Position numbers and translations under genes: made by a program
NCBI GenBank assembly: GCA_032173965.1
Contig: JAVUNC010000005.1
Location: 43,758,501-43,822,500 of the forward strand
Direction of reading: 5' to 3'
Origin: Sitta carolinensis
Lineage: Eukaryota > Chordata > Aves > Passeriformes > Sittidae
Length of the DNA: 64,000 bases
Notes under the pieces: generated by a model
Seen by the model: only the letters and a program-made list of their open reading frames with translations
What the model was told of the DNA's origin: nothing
Database searches by the model: none
Shown: in pieces, positions 1 through 29,100 of the stretch
How the letters are laid out: every line of letters begins with the position of its first letter
How positions within the stretch are numbered: the first letter of the stretch is position 1

Positions 1-427
1 GTTCTCGGAGAGAGCTGGAGCAAGTCTGGGCAAATAGCATAAAAGCGCCATGGTTTGGGTTTGTTTTAGGAGGCCATCAGTTAGCGATGATCGTGCTGTG
101 CGTTTATAATTATCTACTTCACGCCCATATTATCTCACAAGAGCAAGCTGCTGCTATGGGAAGAATATGCTGTATTTTTCCCATAGCAGAAAAAAATAAT
201 CAGAAGTGTCAGGGTAATCTACCTTTATATGCAGGTTTCATTAACAGCACTGTACTGTACTGCCCTACAGCCCTTACACTTTAGGGCTCCTTTTAGAAAG
301 AAAAAAGCATTATTAGGTGCTCATGTGTCTGTAGGATAGTACAAGATAATGTATTTATAAAGTTTTGGGGGCTGTTGGTTACTAACGTGGAGCTAATGTT
401 TTACTGTAAGTCATACTTTAAAAACAG
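1..427 (+). other. METAP2: METAP2 intron 1, 3' portion
   Basis: Sequence upstream of the first recognisable METAP2 exon, ending in the acceptor AAAAACAG. I see no exon-1 coding sequence (the Lys-rich N-terminus) and no promoter, so this is the tail of intron 1. Confidence 0.8.
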
Positions 428-16658
<16,231 letters not shown>

Positions 16659-17115
16659 CCCAGAGCCACCTCAGCACCTTTATACTCTAGGCTTTCTTGG
16701 AACATACTCTACCAGAATTAATTTGCAACAACACATTGTCTGTTTTAACGGTGGACTGATGTTAATACTTTCCATATTTGGAAAGGAAGGAATTTAATCT
16801 AAGGCAAGTCTTCTAATTGTAACTAACCATGGAAAAAGCTTTCAGGCCTTTAGAAATATTTCAAAAGTTACTTATTTTTTCTGTTCAGGGAAATATGTGC
16901 TATAAAGCTCAATTTTTAGTTTGGAATGAGTTATACATTTTGTTCTGAACATTTATGATAAAAGATGCTTTTCAAATATTTATATGACCATATTCCTACT
17001 TGAATGCTTTGAATGACTACACCTGATTTCTGCGCCCCAGTCCTCTATGATATTGCCTTTTAAAATTCCTGGAATCCATTTTGTAAAAAATAAAGATAAA
17101 TTTTCAAATCTGAAA
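16659..17115 (+). other. METAP2: METAP2 3'UTR
   Basis: AT-rich sequence from the stop codon to about 20 bases past the AATAAA at 17,089. The cleavage position is inferred from the signal. Later A/T-rich signals could give longer forms, so the end is approximate. Confidence 0.75.
17089..17094 (+). promoter_or_regulatory. METAP2: METAP2 polyadenylation signal AATAAA
   Basis: First canonical AATAAA after the METAP2 stop codon, 431 bases downstream. T/G-rich sequence (TCTGGTTATGATTCTGGTC) follows at about 17,138, which can serve as a downstream element. Confidence 0.75.
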
Positions 17116-18682
17116 ATATATATACTTTTTAGAAGTCTGGTTATGATTCTGGTCAGGAGTCCACTGGGGAACTGCTCTATTAAATATTTTACAAACTTGA
17201 TTTGCCATTTCTTGTCTTGAAACTTGACCTTTTCTTACCCTTCATATGAAACTTGGCCTTTCATGCTTGTTTAAATACTCTTTGTCAGTGCTGGAACACA
17301 GGGCAACAAGTCATCGACGCTTTACAGGAGAAAATGTGACAACTACAGTAAAGGTGTCTGGCAAAGGTTTTGCGTGTGCCAGTCTTTAGTTTAGACGTCA
17401 GCTGTATTAGAACATGTCAAATGCAGCTCGAGGTCTCTGCTGCTACTGGTATCAACCTGCAGCTTTGGGCTGAAGTCAACTCAGTTTTAGTTTATGTGTC
17501 TACATAATCTTTGCCGTTGGCATGCCCTCTTGCAGAGTCAAATTTCATGTGATTTCCTGTCTTTTTAAAGTTCACATTTGATTGTGCAAGTAGTGGGGAC
17601 TAGGAAAACTGGTTTTGAGTGTTAAGGTACTTCATTCAGGCAAAGTAATCTGGAGTATTTGTTTTGTTGATGTAAAAAGTCGTGTCTTCCTACTGCAGTG
17701 AAATCTGTTGAAGACTGTTGAATCTCATTTGTAAAGGTAAACTGAATCCCATGGCTCTGCAGGCCTATATGCAATGTCTTCCAATGCTGTATTTTTACCT
17801 CATTACTTGCATATTAAAATTTTCAGTAGTTACTTGTGATAAAAATGACAGCTCTGTTAATAGGTCAGTAACAGTGCCTTAAACATAAGTGCTTAGGAAA
17901 CAGACACTCACCTGCTACTTTATAGTCACTGCCTGCCTCTTTAGAAGAGTTCATATTAACTTAGAAATATCAGTTCTTTTCTCCTCTGTCTTTGGGTAAA
18001 AGCTGCATTTTTGTCCTTTCGAACCTGATTATGTGAGCTGCAGTTTACAGGGGAGCAGTGTCGTGTACTGCTTACAGTTTGAGAATAGTAGACAATGGTG
18101 GGGTTTTTTTTCTCCAATTACAAGTGTTGTTTAAACTCAGTACTGTTTAAACTTGCAGAAAGCGATGAAATGAGATATTGAAATGTGTATTTCTGCTGTT
18201 GCTGTTTGGGAATCTTGGCATGCCAGCAAAGAATTTTAATTTATGCAGCTGTGTGGTTATGTGTGTCTCAGCTTCCCAAGAAATAGTAGCTAGTGTAGGG
18301 GCTTGTGCATTGCAAAGTGAAAGCTGGCACTTGAAAGAATCTATGGTGAGTGGAGCTGCTGAGTACATTGCTGCTGCTATTTTTATTTCTGCTAATAAGA
18401 CCATACTCTTCTGCACTCCTTGATGTGATACGAGTGGGTTCTTGTAGCCTGGATGGCTTCAGCTCACCAATTTTTGTACAAACTCTGACAGAAACAAGCA
18501 AGACAAATCTCTTTTCAGTTCTTGCCTGCTTATAGACAATTTCCAGACTTTTCTCTCTAGAAGGTGAGTGTTTCATAGTAGTTCAGTGGGACTTGGTATT
18601 GTTTCTACAGCTAAAGGCTTTCTTCACTGATGGTTACTTTAAAACCATTTGGGTTTACAGATCAATGATGTATTTTTCTCCC

Positions 18683-18705
18683 TTTTTTTTTTTTTTTTTT
18701 TTTTT
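18683..18705. repeat. T23 homopolymer
   Basis: Uninterrupted run of 23 T in non-coding sequence. Confidence 0.95.
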
Positions 18706-20489
18706 ACCTGAATGTAATAGACCTGAACTAGCAGAGCTAGTTTGGACTATGGCCTCTTTTAACCTTTTAATTTGCTGGCTGTTAGTTCACAGATAGAGGC
18801 TGATAATCATGTCTAACAAATTGAACTGGCAATGACTCAGGAAAAATAATTTAACGGTGTATCTGGATACAAGCATCCTGTGCTGCTGGCCCTTCTGCAT
18901 CCTCCTGCCCAGCAGCATAAAAGGCAAGCCCTATTTGTCTCCTTAAAATAAATAAATTTCCCTCTGCTCTCATGCTCTTCAGGCTGCCTTTTCCTGCTGA
19001 AGTGTTAAAAGTCCTGGCCATGCTGTCTGGTAAGTGAACTATGCTCTTGTCACTTGACAAAATCAAAAGTTTACCAAAAGACTTTTGAGCCAGATGTTGA
19101 AGTCTGTTTTCAAATACCCAGAAGATGGGGTCATTTTGTTTCTTGTACATGCAGCAGCAAAAATGGCAATAGTTTTTGTAGAAATTACTAGAAGCCAGAG
19201 TTCACAAGCTACTTGGGTTTTTCTTTCACACAGACCTTGTGGGACACTTCATTAGAGTATGTACAGCTTGATCTTGAGTGCTGTGTCCTTTTGATGAAGG
19301 CATGGCCTAAGATTTTCCTAATTTTAGACTCAACTACCATACTGCTCCTCTTAGATGTGGGTAAGACAGGGCTGGTGGGTACAACAAACTGCCAGGTGAG
19401 TATAAAACCACAACATTTCAAAGAGGAGGCTGAAATAGGGCATGTGGGGAGGCAAGTGATTTCCTGTTCCAGCAAGAAAACTGCTGCTGTGTCTTTATAA
19501 GTGGTTGTGTCACGTTTGCCACAGTGCATCAAAATACTACTTGTATTTCAGAACAGTACAAAAACAGATGGTATGTGTAATGGTTTAGATTTGCAAATTC
19601 GAGTTTTTCATTTGAAACATGATGGGATGTGTAAACAGAACTGGAATTTGTTAATTTGGTTTTTACAGCTGGTGTTTGTGGAGATAGAGGAATTTTGCCA
19701 AGTCCTACTTTCTTAAAAAGAAAAGAAAAATATAGTAAGGCTTTTATTATTCATTTCCCAGGATTATGCACTGTTGGTACTCGGCCTTCTGTGGAATATC
19801 AATCAGCTGTCCAGAATGGGAGGTGGGCAGTATATTTTCTTCAGTCCAAACACTTTCACAAAGGTGTGTTTGGAGATAAAGACCAGGTAGCTTGAGAAAA
19901 GCAGGGCATGCTTTGAAGCACGTTATATTTTTTTTAAGATTTATGAATAGTTATTTTTTCTTCCAAGGATGCAAGAAGCTTTTCTGTTTTATAATTTTGA
20001 ATGTTGCAGTATTTTTAAAGTAAACGAAAAAACAGACAATTCTGCTGTGACTCTTTTATCATTTTTGACTAGTGTTTTTGCATTGACAGGCACCCAACTC
20101 TCGTAACTCAGTCATCCTCAGTTTAGCTTTGTTTTGCATTTCTACTGATGCTTATATCTCCCTTCTTTTACTAAGGAACAGGGCTCTAGGAAAAAACCCA
20201 AAAGCTGTGTAGGCTAGTCAACAGTCCAGATGAACAGTAAATTTTTTAGCTAGTTGTTTTGGAAGTGCCTGGTTGCCCAGTTTTTGAAACTACAATTAAT
20301 TTTTTTTTTTCAGTAAGGCCAAATCTCTGAATCCCTTAAATGGGAGAGGGCTCTAGAGAGGCCTTATCTACCACTAGAGAAAAGTGCTGTCAAGATGCAT
20401 AAATCAATTAACACCTGGGACTGGAAACTTATTGTTTTTCAGTTTAAGGTGAAGCTACTTTGGCCTGTGTGGTGCATCCCTGTGATGTC

Positions 20490-20790
20490 TCAGCAACTTT
20501 GCAGATGACACAAAGCAAGAGGAGTGGCTGGTAGGCCAGCTGGGGGCACTGCCACACAAGAGGAACAGGAGAGGCCCAGGAAATGAGACAAGAGGAACCT
20601 CAGGCAGCCCTGCAAAGAGAATCACCGTTCCTGCTCCTGGGCAGGAACCACAGGCTGGGTGGGGAAGCAGCTGCCCAGAGAAGGACCTGGGGTAGAAGCT
20701 GTGACCTTATGGTAAAGGAGGCCAACAGCTTTAATCTGGTTGAAGGGTGCAGAGCTACTACCTGAACTAGCTAAGGATTTAAAACTGGAG
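20490..20790 (+). repeat. CR1 LINE fragment, copy A (sense)
   Basis: Begins with AACTTTGCAGATGACACAAA, which reads NFADDTK, the FADD catalytic motif of the CR1 reverse transcriptase. CTGCTCCTGGGCAGGAACCA and AGAAGGACCTGGGG follow. It is clearly related to the copy at 29,150, sharing the unusual GAGGAGTGGCTGGTAGGC block. Ends are approximate. Confidence 0.85.
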
Positions 20791-21410
20791 CAGAAGCTGT
20801 GGAGAACCCCTGAATCAGCTTAGCCTTGTGGTGGACTGCACAAATCATCTCTACCCTCCCCACTGCCTTGATTAGGAGGACTAGAACTCTTTCTCCTTCC
20901 CTTCTCTTGTTCTATCCAAGAGCAGCAATGGGAAGAAAGCTGGATTTGCTCTTGCAGAGCTAATGTCTTTCAGAGAAAGCCGTGGGACTTAGCAATCTTT
21001 GCAGCAATGCAGGGGAATAGCTGGAAGCACAGCCTAGGCAACCTTTCCAGTAAAGAGGGCAGGGTAAGATTCCTTCTACAGGACTTGAGTATGTATTTAA
21101 TTTTGATGATTGAGACTAATGAACTCTCACACCCAACTTGCTCTCTACGCATCCAAAGCCAGACTCTTCTGTTAATGCTTGAGTCTCTGAAGACCCCTAT
21201 GGATCTCCTAAGAGATGTGCTTGGAGGAAGAAAACCTAGCAGAGGCCAGAAAGGCAAATTTTCTGAACTACCTGTAAGTAGAAGAAAGTGCAGAAATTAC
21301 ATTAATTTTCTCACCAGCAAGAACAGCAGAGAGTTGAAAGATTGAACAGCCATAGCATGTACACTTGTCAGATCACTCAATTCAGCAAATGGCTTTTAAC
21401 TAAAAATAGA

Positions 21411-21476
21411 AAAAAAACCCCCACAAAACCCACGAAAAACCCAACCAACGAAAAAATCCCCCAAACCAACACATGA
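21411..21476. repeat. A/C-rich low-complexity patch
   Basis: Imperfect runs of AAAAACCC and CCAACC-type units on the + strand. Non-coding. Confidence 0.8.
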
Positions 21477-21744
21477 ATTGTTTTGCACACCTAATTAGGA
21501 CAAGCACAAGACCAAGAAGTTTGGGTTCTGAGGCTGCTATGTGCTTGCTCTAATATCTTGCTATACCATCTTTCAGAAACAGAAATGATAGCAGTCATTA
21601 ATAAAACCAGCCGTTAAATCACTGACAGATGGCCAAAGCAGTTGTATAGTTAATGTCTTAATCCCTGTTGAACAAAATCTAAAAATAATTTTAAAAAATG
21701 TAATGATAATGTAGGAATTGATTCCAGCACACACACACTTTTCT

Positions 21745-22917
21745 GTCCATATCAAGGCATTTTATTGAGGTATAAACTTTGCAGAACATGAGGTAACAAT
21801 TTGCATAGGACTTACACAAAATAACTTCACAATTAAAATTTACTTGGCATTAACTACTGTATGTGGAGGATTGATAATTCCTGCTTGTTAAATTCTCCTC
21901 ACTGCACAGTTCTGTTAATGCTAGTGGTAGGACCATGTAGTAAGGTACAGCAGTTGTGGGTAATGACTGAGAATGCTTTCACGCAAACATTGCAGCTGCT
22001 TTTCATCAGCTGTTTGTTCAGGGATGACTGAGACAGACAATGCTTGCTGCAGCTTAAAGTAAGCTGGTCCAATTCAAGAAAAGGGATGCTAAAGTTCTTG
22101 TAGCAATGACAGTGGGGTGAGTGAATGTGGTTTCAGTGTTGGGGGGTTACTGAGTTTTTACTTAAATAAACTTTTTAAATTTTTGGGATTAAAAAGCCCC
22201 TGGTTGTTAATTGCATTTGGCACTTGAGTTTTAAGTTGTCAGGTTTGTTAAGGCTAAAACATGCAAGTCTTGGCAAAGATACGTTCTCCTGTTTAATTAA
22301 ACACTCCTCTTACTTAATTACATTAAAATAACTTTGTGCTCTATTTCCTCAAGTTCAGATTTTAAGAAATTCTATCAGTGTATCTTTAAGTGTAGCCATT
22401 CAAGCTTGCAAAATAATTTCACAGAAAGTTGCCTACAAAAAATTCAGTTACTATCTGACATGTTTCAACATTCCTTGCTGGCGAATGTCAATATTCTAAT
22501 ACCTAATAGCAATTCCTGCAAGACAGTAAGAATCACGGTATCATTAGAACTATACTATAAAATGTACACAAGCATATACAGAAAATTAACCAGAAAAATA
22601 TAAGTTGCCCGTTGAAGTAAATTTTCTAAACCAATTCAAAAATATTATCAAAATACAAAACCAGCTTAAAAAAATAGGCTGAGGTAAAAGTTAAATGCAC
22701 ATAGCAATCTCTTCCTTAAAAAAATAGCTGTATTGAAATTCTAGGTACTTAGAAAGTTACTTATTGTCAATAAAAACTTTTGCTAACCATTGTAAAGAGT
22801 ACTTCAACTAACACAAAACTATATAAACATTAAAAAAGTACAATACTGTACTTCCTTTTAAAAATACATAGTTGTGACAATTTAAACCTTTACAATACAC
22901 AGTTAACTGGCTTTGGA
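21745..22917 (-). other. USP44: USP44 3'UTR
   Basis: About 1.17 kb of A/T-rich sequence from the TAA at 22,918-22,920 to just past the AATAAA at 21,766-21,761 (- strand). The end is inferred from that signal. Confidence 0.75.
21761..21766 (-). promoter_or_regulatory. USP44: USP44 polyadenylation signal AATAAA
   Basis: AATAAA on the - strand, followed 20-35 bases later by AAAAGTGTGTGTGTGTGCTGG. This gives a canonical hexamer plus GT-rich downstream element, and supports a cleavage site near 21,745. Confidence 0.82.
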
Positions 22918-23117
22918 TTAGCTGCTACTGTTGTCCATGGAACAGCCAGCTAATTCTGTGTGCTGCTGACTTTCAGCTGTGCTAGGACAGGGGACTCTAC
23001 CATGTCCATTTGCCTGAGTAAGTCGTTGGCTGTAAAACAAAATGTAGGCTTGAGCCTTGCATACTTCTTCCATAGTGCACATGTTGAGTTTTGAATCATT
23101 GCAGTGTACCCAAAATC
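22918..23117 (-). CDS. USP44: USP44 last coding exon with stop
   Basis: Acceptor TTATTACAG. Encodes [20 protein letters not shown] through [10 protein letters not shown], then a short variable tail ending MDNSSS and TAA at 22,920-22,918. The tail differs from what I recall for the mammalian C-terminus; the catalytic part is conserved. Confidence 0.95.
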
Positions 23118-26100
23118 CTGTAATAAGGAAATATACCAGAAAAAAAATGTCATCAGGACACCAATTTTAAGTAATTGAATCAATCATATTTAATAATTAA
23201 TTACTGTTTGGTCCCATTTAATGAGTTGTGTACAAATAGTAAACTGTTTCAGTTGATCTGGTTTATTTGCCTCAATGTTTTAAAAACCCAGCTTAACTTC
23301 CTCAGATTTACAAGTTTACAGCTAGAACACATTTAACAAGGCAATACAAAACCTGAACTGTTGGTCTACAGAGCAGCACTTCTCATTCCAGGCAAATCAG
23401 CTACAATTGATTCCCTTCTGCTTTTGTGAAAAGACAGTCATTGTATCAGTTTGGAATTAGGAACACCCCTTTCTGCCCCACTGCTCCTTTCCCAGCTGGT
23501 TCCTACCTCCTTCAGAATTGTAGCAGTAGGCAGTGTAGTGCCCTGAGCCAAATCCTTTCCCGTGATGCATTACCACAGCAGACAAGTCGTAGATGAAGCA
23601 GTCAGGCAGGAGAGACTTGAGAGATTCCCTGCAGCAATAAGGCTCCATGTTCAGTATTTGATCAAAACTAACATGTACACCAATCTTCTCACGGTGATTG
23701 CGTCCTGACCACCTGGAAAGTTAAATGAAATGAAAACTTAAGAGTTTTTTTTAAAGAGAAAGCACAGCATTCTGAATTATATTTGAACATAATGTAATAC
23801 TTCCACTATTCTGTGCACAAAATAAATGCTGGGTGGTTTTTTTTCCTAGGTTTTCTCTTTCACTTCTTTATTTCAAGGCCTTTTAAATGTGTTTATGGTA
23901 CCTACTGTTCTCATCTTCTGAAACATCCATCTTAAGATCTGTGCAGTGGTGAGTAGGAAGTATTCCCCGCCTGTTATAACTCATTGGTATTTCTCATTTA
24001 TCCCATCTCATTTTCAGTTTCCTTTCTATGAGGGTACTGATGCTGGGCTATGAGTTCACAGAGATGCAGTGTCACTTCCCTACTCTAAGGCTAAATGTAT
24101 TTATGTATTTGGATATAGGAAGGTTATCTGAGACTTCCACTGAATACAGTCCAGGTTTGTGCCTTAGTGATTATAAGCATTCAACTCTACCTAAAGATAT
24201 AACAAGATTAATTTTTACCAAGAGAGTTCAGAACAAGATTTACTGGAAACAAGGATAAAATAATTTTGGTACTAAAGAAGCAAGTATCTGAAATAAAAAA
24301 AATTCATTCCCTACTTACTGATATTTCAAGTGAACAAGAAAAAGAAGTTTCTAGTAACTATTTCTCGCCATACTAGTAAAGGGAAATGAAACTGATGCTG
24401 AAAAACATTGATCCTAAGCAATGGCAGAGCAAGACTGAATCTGTCAGTTTGCAACACTTTTTGTTATGGTACTACTCACCTAAACCGTTTAAGGTGTAAT
24501 CTGAGAACCTGAGGTAGTCGACACACCATAAGCTGCTTCTGAGCTTCTGTGAGGATAACTGGTTTAGAAGAAAACTTCCTTCGTTTTGCTGAGGTCAAAC
24601 ACACAGTTACACAATACAAATCTTGGTAACAGCCTTGTACTTCAGTCTAAGGTTTATCCACAGAATTTGTGTGGACCTAAATATCTATGGTACGTGCCTC
24701 CTTAAAAAGGATACGCTCTGAGAGCCATTTTGCAAGGATTATTTTATGATGCAAATTAAAAGTACTTGTGGTCACTTACATTAGTCATCTTAATTTAACA
24801 AGGTGATGGCTTCTTCAGCTGGGAGTATTAGAAACCCCATTAGTGCGTCATGAGACTGTACCAAAATGAAGCATCACGCTTCAAAACATCTTTTGAACAA
24901 TTTAATCTTCTAGGGGGCAAGTAACAGCTGTCAAGTGACCACACCAGGACATAAGAAGGTGGTCTTTGTTTGCAATATACTTTTAAGACTTCTATACTTG
25001 CACTGTCAGTTTATATTTTACACAGAGAACATATGCATGAGTACATACTGCCTTTACTCACTGTTGCACTGATCACATGCATATATCTTTCCTTCCAAAG
25101 CTTCAGTTTCTGTAAACTTGGCCAGCATTTCTGTCAGCAGACATGGATACTGAGACGACATCTCCTTGCCATTGCAGTGATACCTCTCAGGAAACTCCAG
25201 GGACAGGTCCCAGAAAGGTTCTATGGTATTTGATTTATTGTCACAGGCAAGACATGTAACCTGTAAAAAAGATATTTTACCAGCTACTTACACTCAAAAA
25301 TGTACTTTGCTAAACATGCACCAGAACATAGCTCTAAAGAGAGATTCTTTTTCCTAGAGATAACCAAGGGTAACCAAAGACAAGGCAAAGTCATTTAACA
25401 ACAGAGATGGTACACCTAATTTCTCTTCTCTGAAGCAGCATGTCCAAAACTGTTACCACGAACAAGTAAATGTTTTTAAGTTTTACTCAGAAACAAAATC
25501 AGTGTCAAAATGTTCTGTCTGGGACTGTCCAAAAGAAAGCAGCTGGTGAAGTCTCAGGAGTCTTTTTTCCAAAAGGAAAATTTACACAAGAAATTATAAT
25601 ATAGGTTAATTTAAAAATAAATAAAAAACACACACACAAAAAAGGAAAAAAAAACAACCAAAAAAAAAAAAAAAAAAAAAAAAAAACAAACCAAAACAAC
25701 GGAACAGCTGGGGATTTTAAATTCATATCCTCCTTACTTTGTAAGTCTTCCAGGGAAGCCTGGATTAGGAAGCACACTTCTTCAAAGAAAAATTAACAGG
25801 TAAAAATAATTTATTTCTTCTTTCAGTAAGTGGATCCATCGTCACACTAGGGAAAGGACAAGCAGTAAGACAACATAAATAAAATGCAAAGAAGTGAAGT
25901 GAGTCAACCTGGAAAATGCAGATACTAGAGCAGGAGACAATTAATTTATTAAAATATTCAATACTTAGGAAAATAAGTTAAAAGCAGTAGCTCTTCTAAG
26001 ATGAAAAGTCAACACATTAGGTGTTGCATGCTTCCTATTTAGGAAAATACCACAAGTTGTTTAGAACAACTAACACAAAGACATAATAATAAAGGAATGA

Positions 26101-29100
26101 AAATTCATGTGACGTTCAAAGATTGTTATTTCACAGGGACCCCTTTATGCTGCTGCCATTCTACATAAATTCAGGGTAGTTCCCTTCACTTTGGTTAGTA
26201 AGCCTACACAAGTGGGAAAGTACACTCAGTTTTGTTCAGATGCTCCCTTGTTTTCCTCTGAAGGTTTGCTGTTAGGTAATTATTCACCCTGCTTTGGTAT
26301 TTCACAATCATTTCTATAAGGACCTATCTGTCACCTCATGGTATCTTCCTCTGAGGTGTTCTTGTAACTGCACTCAGTAGCTGCAACACTTATACTCCAC
26401 CTCTGCATTAGCCACCTAGTGCACACGTGGACTTGTGTCCCAGCACAAATATTTAGCAGGGCAGTTAGGAAAGCTGTTAACTGCTTTAAGTTCTAAGATG
26501 AAAATGGCACTGCCTTGTTCTTAGAAAACAAAACTTCAAATTTATATGGCAGAAAAGAGGAGATTCTTCTGGTTTAATTTACACTGTCAGGAGCGTCTTT
26601 TCTAAGTGCTAACATCTGGCATATTTCAAAGCCACAAATTATTAGTAATTCAGAGCTGAAATCTAGTCATGGAAGACAAAATGGTATGTTTGGCCACAGT
26701 TCAAACACACTCCGGCTAAAACACAGAATGAGTAATAAATTTCTGCTGTACAAATGGGTAATTTTGTTGGGCCAAAAGTTTATTTAATTGATGAGTTACT
26801 TAAGAATTTGTTGCACATGAATGCACACAAAATAAAGTGGTTCAAGGAGGTAGAAACACACATGATACGTATCTCAATAGAGATAATTTTAACACATTCT
26901 GAAGTTTCAAATTTAACATATTATATTAATAATCTAGGTTAAAATCCTCTTTCCCAACTAGCTAATGAGTACTATCCTGGAGAAAAAGAAATGAATAGAC
27001 CCAGCTTCCAATTTTTGCCAGTCAAAAAATCTGAAGAACACAAATAGATGCCATAAACCAGCTTCTCATCTCATCATGCAACTGTGAGCAAAGCTGATTT
27101 GGGAGAGGGACATGGACAAAACCCTGTACCGATATACAGCTGCCCTTATTTCCTCAAATCCAAGCCAGTCCTCACTGTAGCAGAGTTAAACTCTGGGATT
27201 TATGTAGCTGCCAACAGTATGGTAACCCAAGACACCTGGGCAAGCGTGCCCAACCCATCAGCCCCTGTGTGCTCGCTGCTCCTGGACCTGGTGGGAAAGG
27301 ACAGCCAAGCATGGCTGCAACAAGGGTGGAAGTATTTTTCTTAGCCAAGCCTGCACTTACCAAGTGGATTACTCAAAAAGCAGGAGGACTCCCAGACTTC
27401 TGTGGAATCCATCTGCACTGACCTGTCCATTGGCACTGGCTTCATGACATTCCCATCACTCTTCTTTCTGTCCCAAATGGAACTCCTTTATCTCACACTC
27501 CATTATCATTCACATGGTGCAATCCAGATTTTCTTTCCCCATGAGAGGGGCAGAAATTGTAAAAATTGTTCAAAAGTTGGTTGAGATAGATGAGATTTTA
27601 TAAAACACAAAACAAAAGGAACCCCAAACACAAACTCAAAGGGCAAAAACTTTATGCATTTGTCCAGTGTAACTTTGTAGAGCGTAAGAATGCACAACAA
27701 TAATAGGGAAGTGAGTCTACTCTAGCAACCTGGTTAGTGATGTCTGTCTTTATGATTATACTTTATAAATTGAGAGTTTAATTCCACATTCCCATTGTAA
27801 TTCAGAATTGCTATTACAGGAAGCTTTAATGCTATCATTTATAGCAAAGCAAATGAGAAGTTCATATGAGAGCAAAGTAAATTATAAATTTTAACTAGTC
27901 TGAAATCTCTACCTTATGTTCTGCCCTGACCACCCTCTCATGCCTTGAAACATGGGTACTAAATACAATTGTTTGGTAAAAGCTTAGTATTCAATCATGG
28001 GGCAAAGGCCAGACTGAAAAGAGCTGGATCAAATTGCTCGATTCAAGCTAAGCACACAGACTACTCAGACAAGATTCATTGTGGTCACAATAATGTGACA
28101 GACAGCCACTGCCCTGGATGGCATTCAGTGTAAATGCAGCCAAAGAAAATAGTTAACATATTGCTGCAGAAAAAGCCAACTCCATCATCAACTGTTTTGT
28201 CTATGCTCCCTGCACTTGCATAGAAGAAAGAAAACTCCTAACCACCTCTGCCCTAACTCTTTTTTTCCTTTGTTGTTTTTAAGAAGGGTAAAATAGCCAG
28301 TCCGATTTTTGTGCTTTCACTAGATGAGACATATATGTATGTAATGATTAGTAACTCAATTTTTGCACAGGAAAATAATTAAAGGGAATCTCTGGAATAC
28401 AGCTACAATACAGAATTCATGTGACAGTCAGCATAAAAAGAACCCCCAACTGAACTTTGTACTGATAAGCATACAGCATCATCAAAATAATATATACCTA
28501 TTTAGCAGAATAACATAAAGCATAACCACAGCTAACTGTGGTCTGTGATTTAATGGCCTCTTATAGATTAATTTATAATGTTACTTTCATCTAGCTGGAA
28601 AACAAGTTGACAATCATTTTGTAGCACAAAGACTAACACCAAAATATAGAAATTTGTATACATGACAGCAACTGGTTTAAGTGCAAATCCTCCCATTCAT
28701 TACCTGCCTGAAGATCTTGTCTTTTTAACAGTCTGTTCGGTGGGAGACTTTAATACCCAGCAGTACACGGACCACTCTCAGCATTCTTTCCCACACTCTA
28801 ACTCACAGCATACTACCCAAAACTGAAGGCTTTCAAACAACTCAAAAATCACACTTCCCCTTTTCTCAGACAATCTGTCCTGAAATAGGCTTTAAGAATG
28901 GTTTACATACTACGCTGGTTAGAACTTACTTCACTCTGAGACTTGGCATATTCATGTCTCTGATCACTGCATGCTGCTATTCTATCATGTTTAGCAGGAG
29001 CAGGGGGAAGCATTTCGCTCAAATTCCATCTTAAAAATAATCAGGAAGTAATCAAACTGCTTGGGAAATTTTAAGCATGCCTAGAGGTATCAAAAGCTAG

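Larger units (their letters stand above)
17116..21744. other. METAP2-USP44 convergent intergenic spacer
   Basis: Spacer between the two 3' ends. It holds a T23 tract at 18,683-18,705, a CR1 fragment at about 20,490-20,790 and an A/C-rich low-complexity patch at about 21,411-21,476. Open frames are short and overlap on both strands. No gene recognised. Confidence 0.8.
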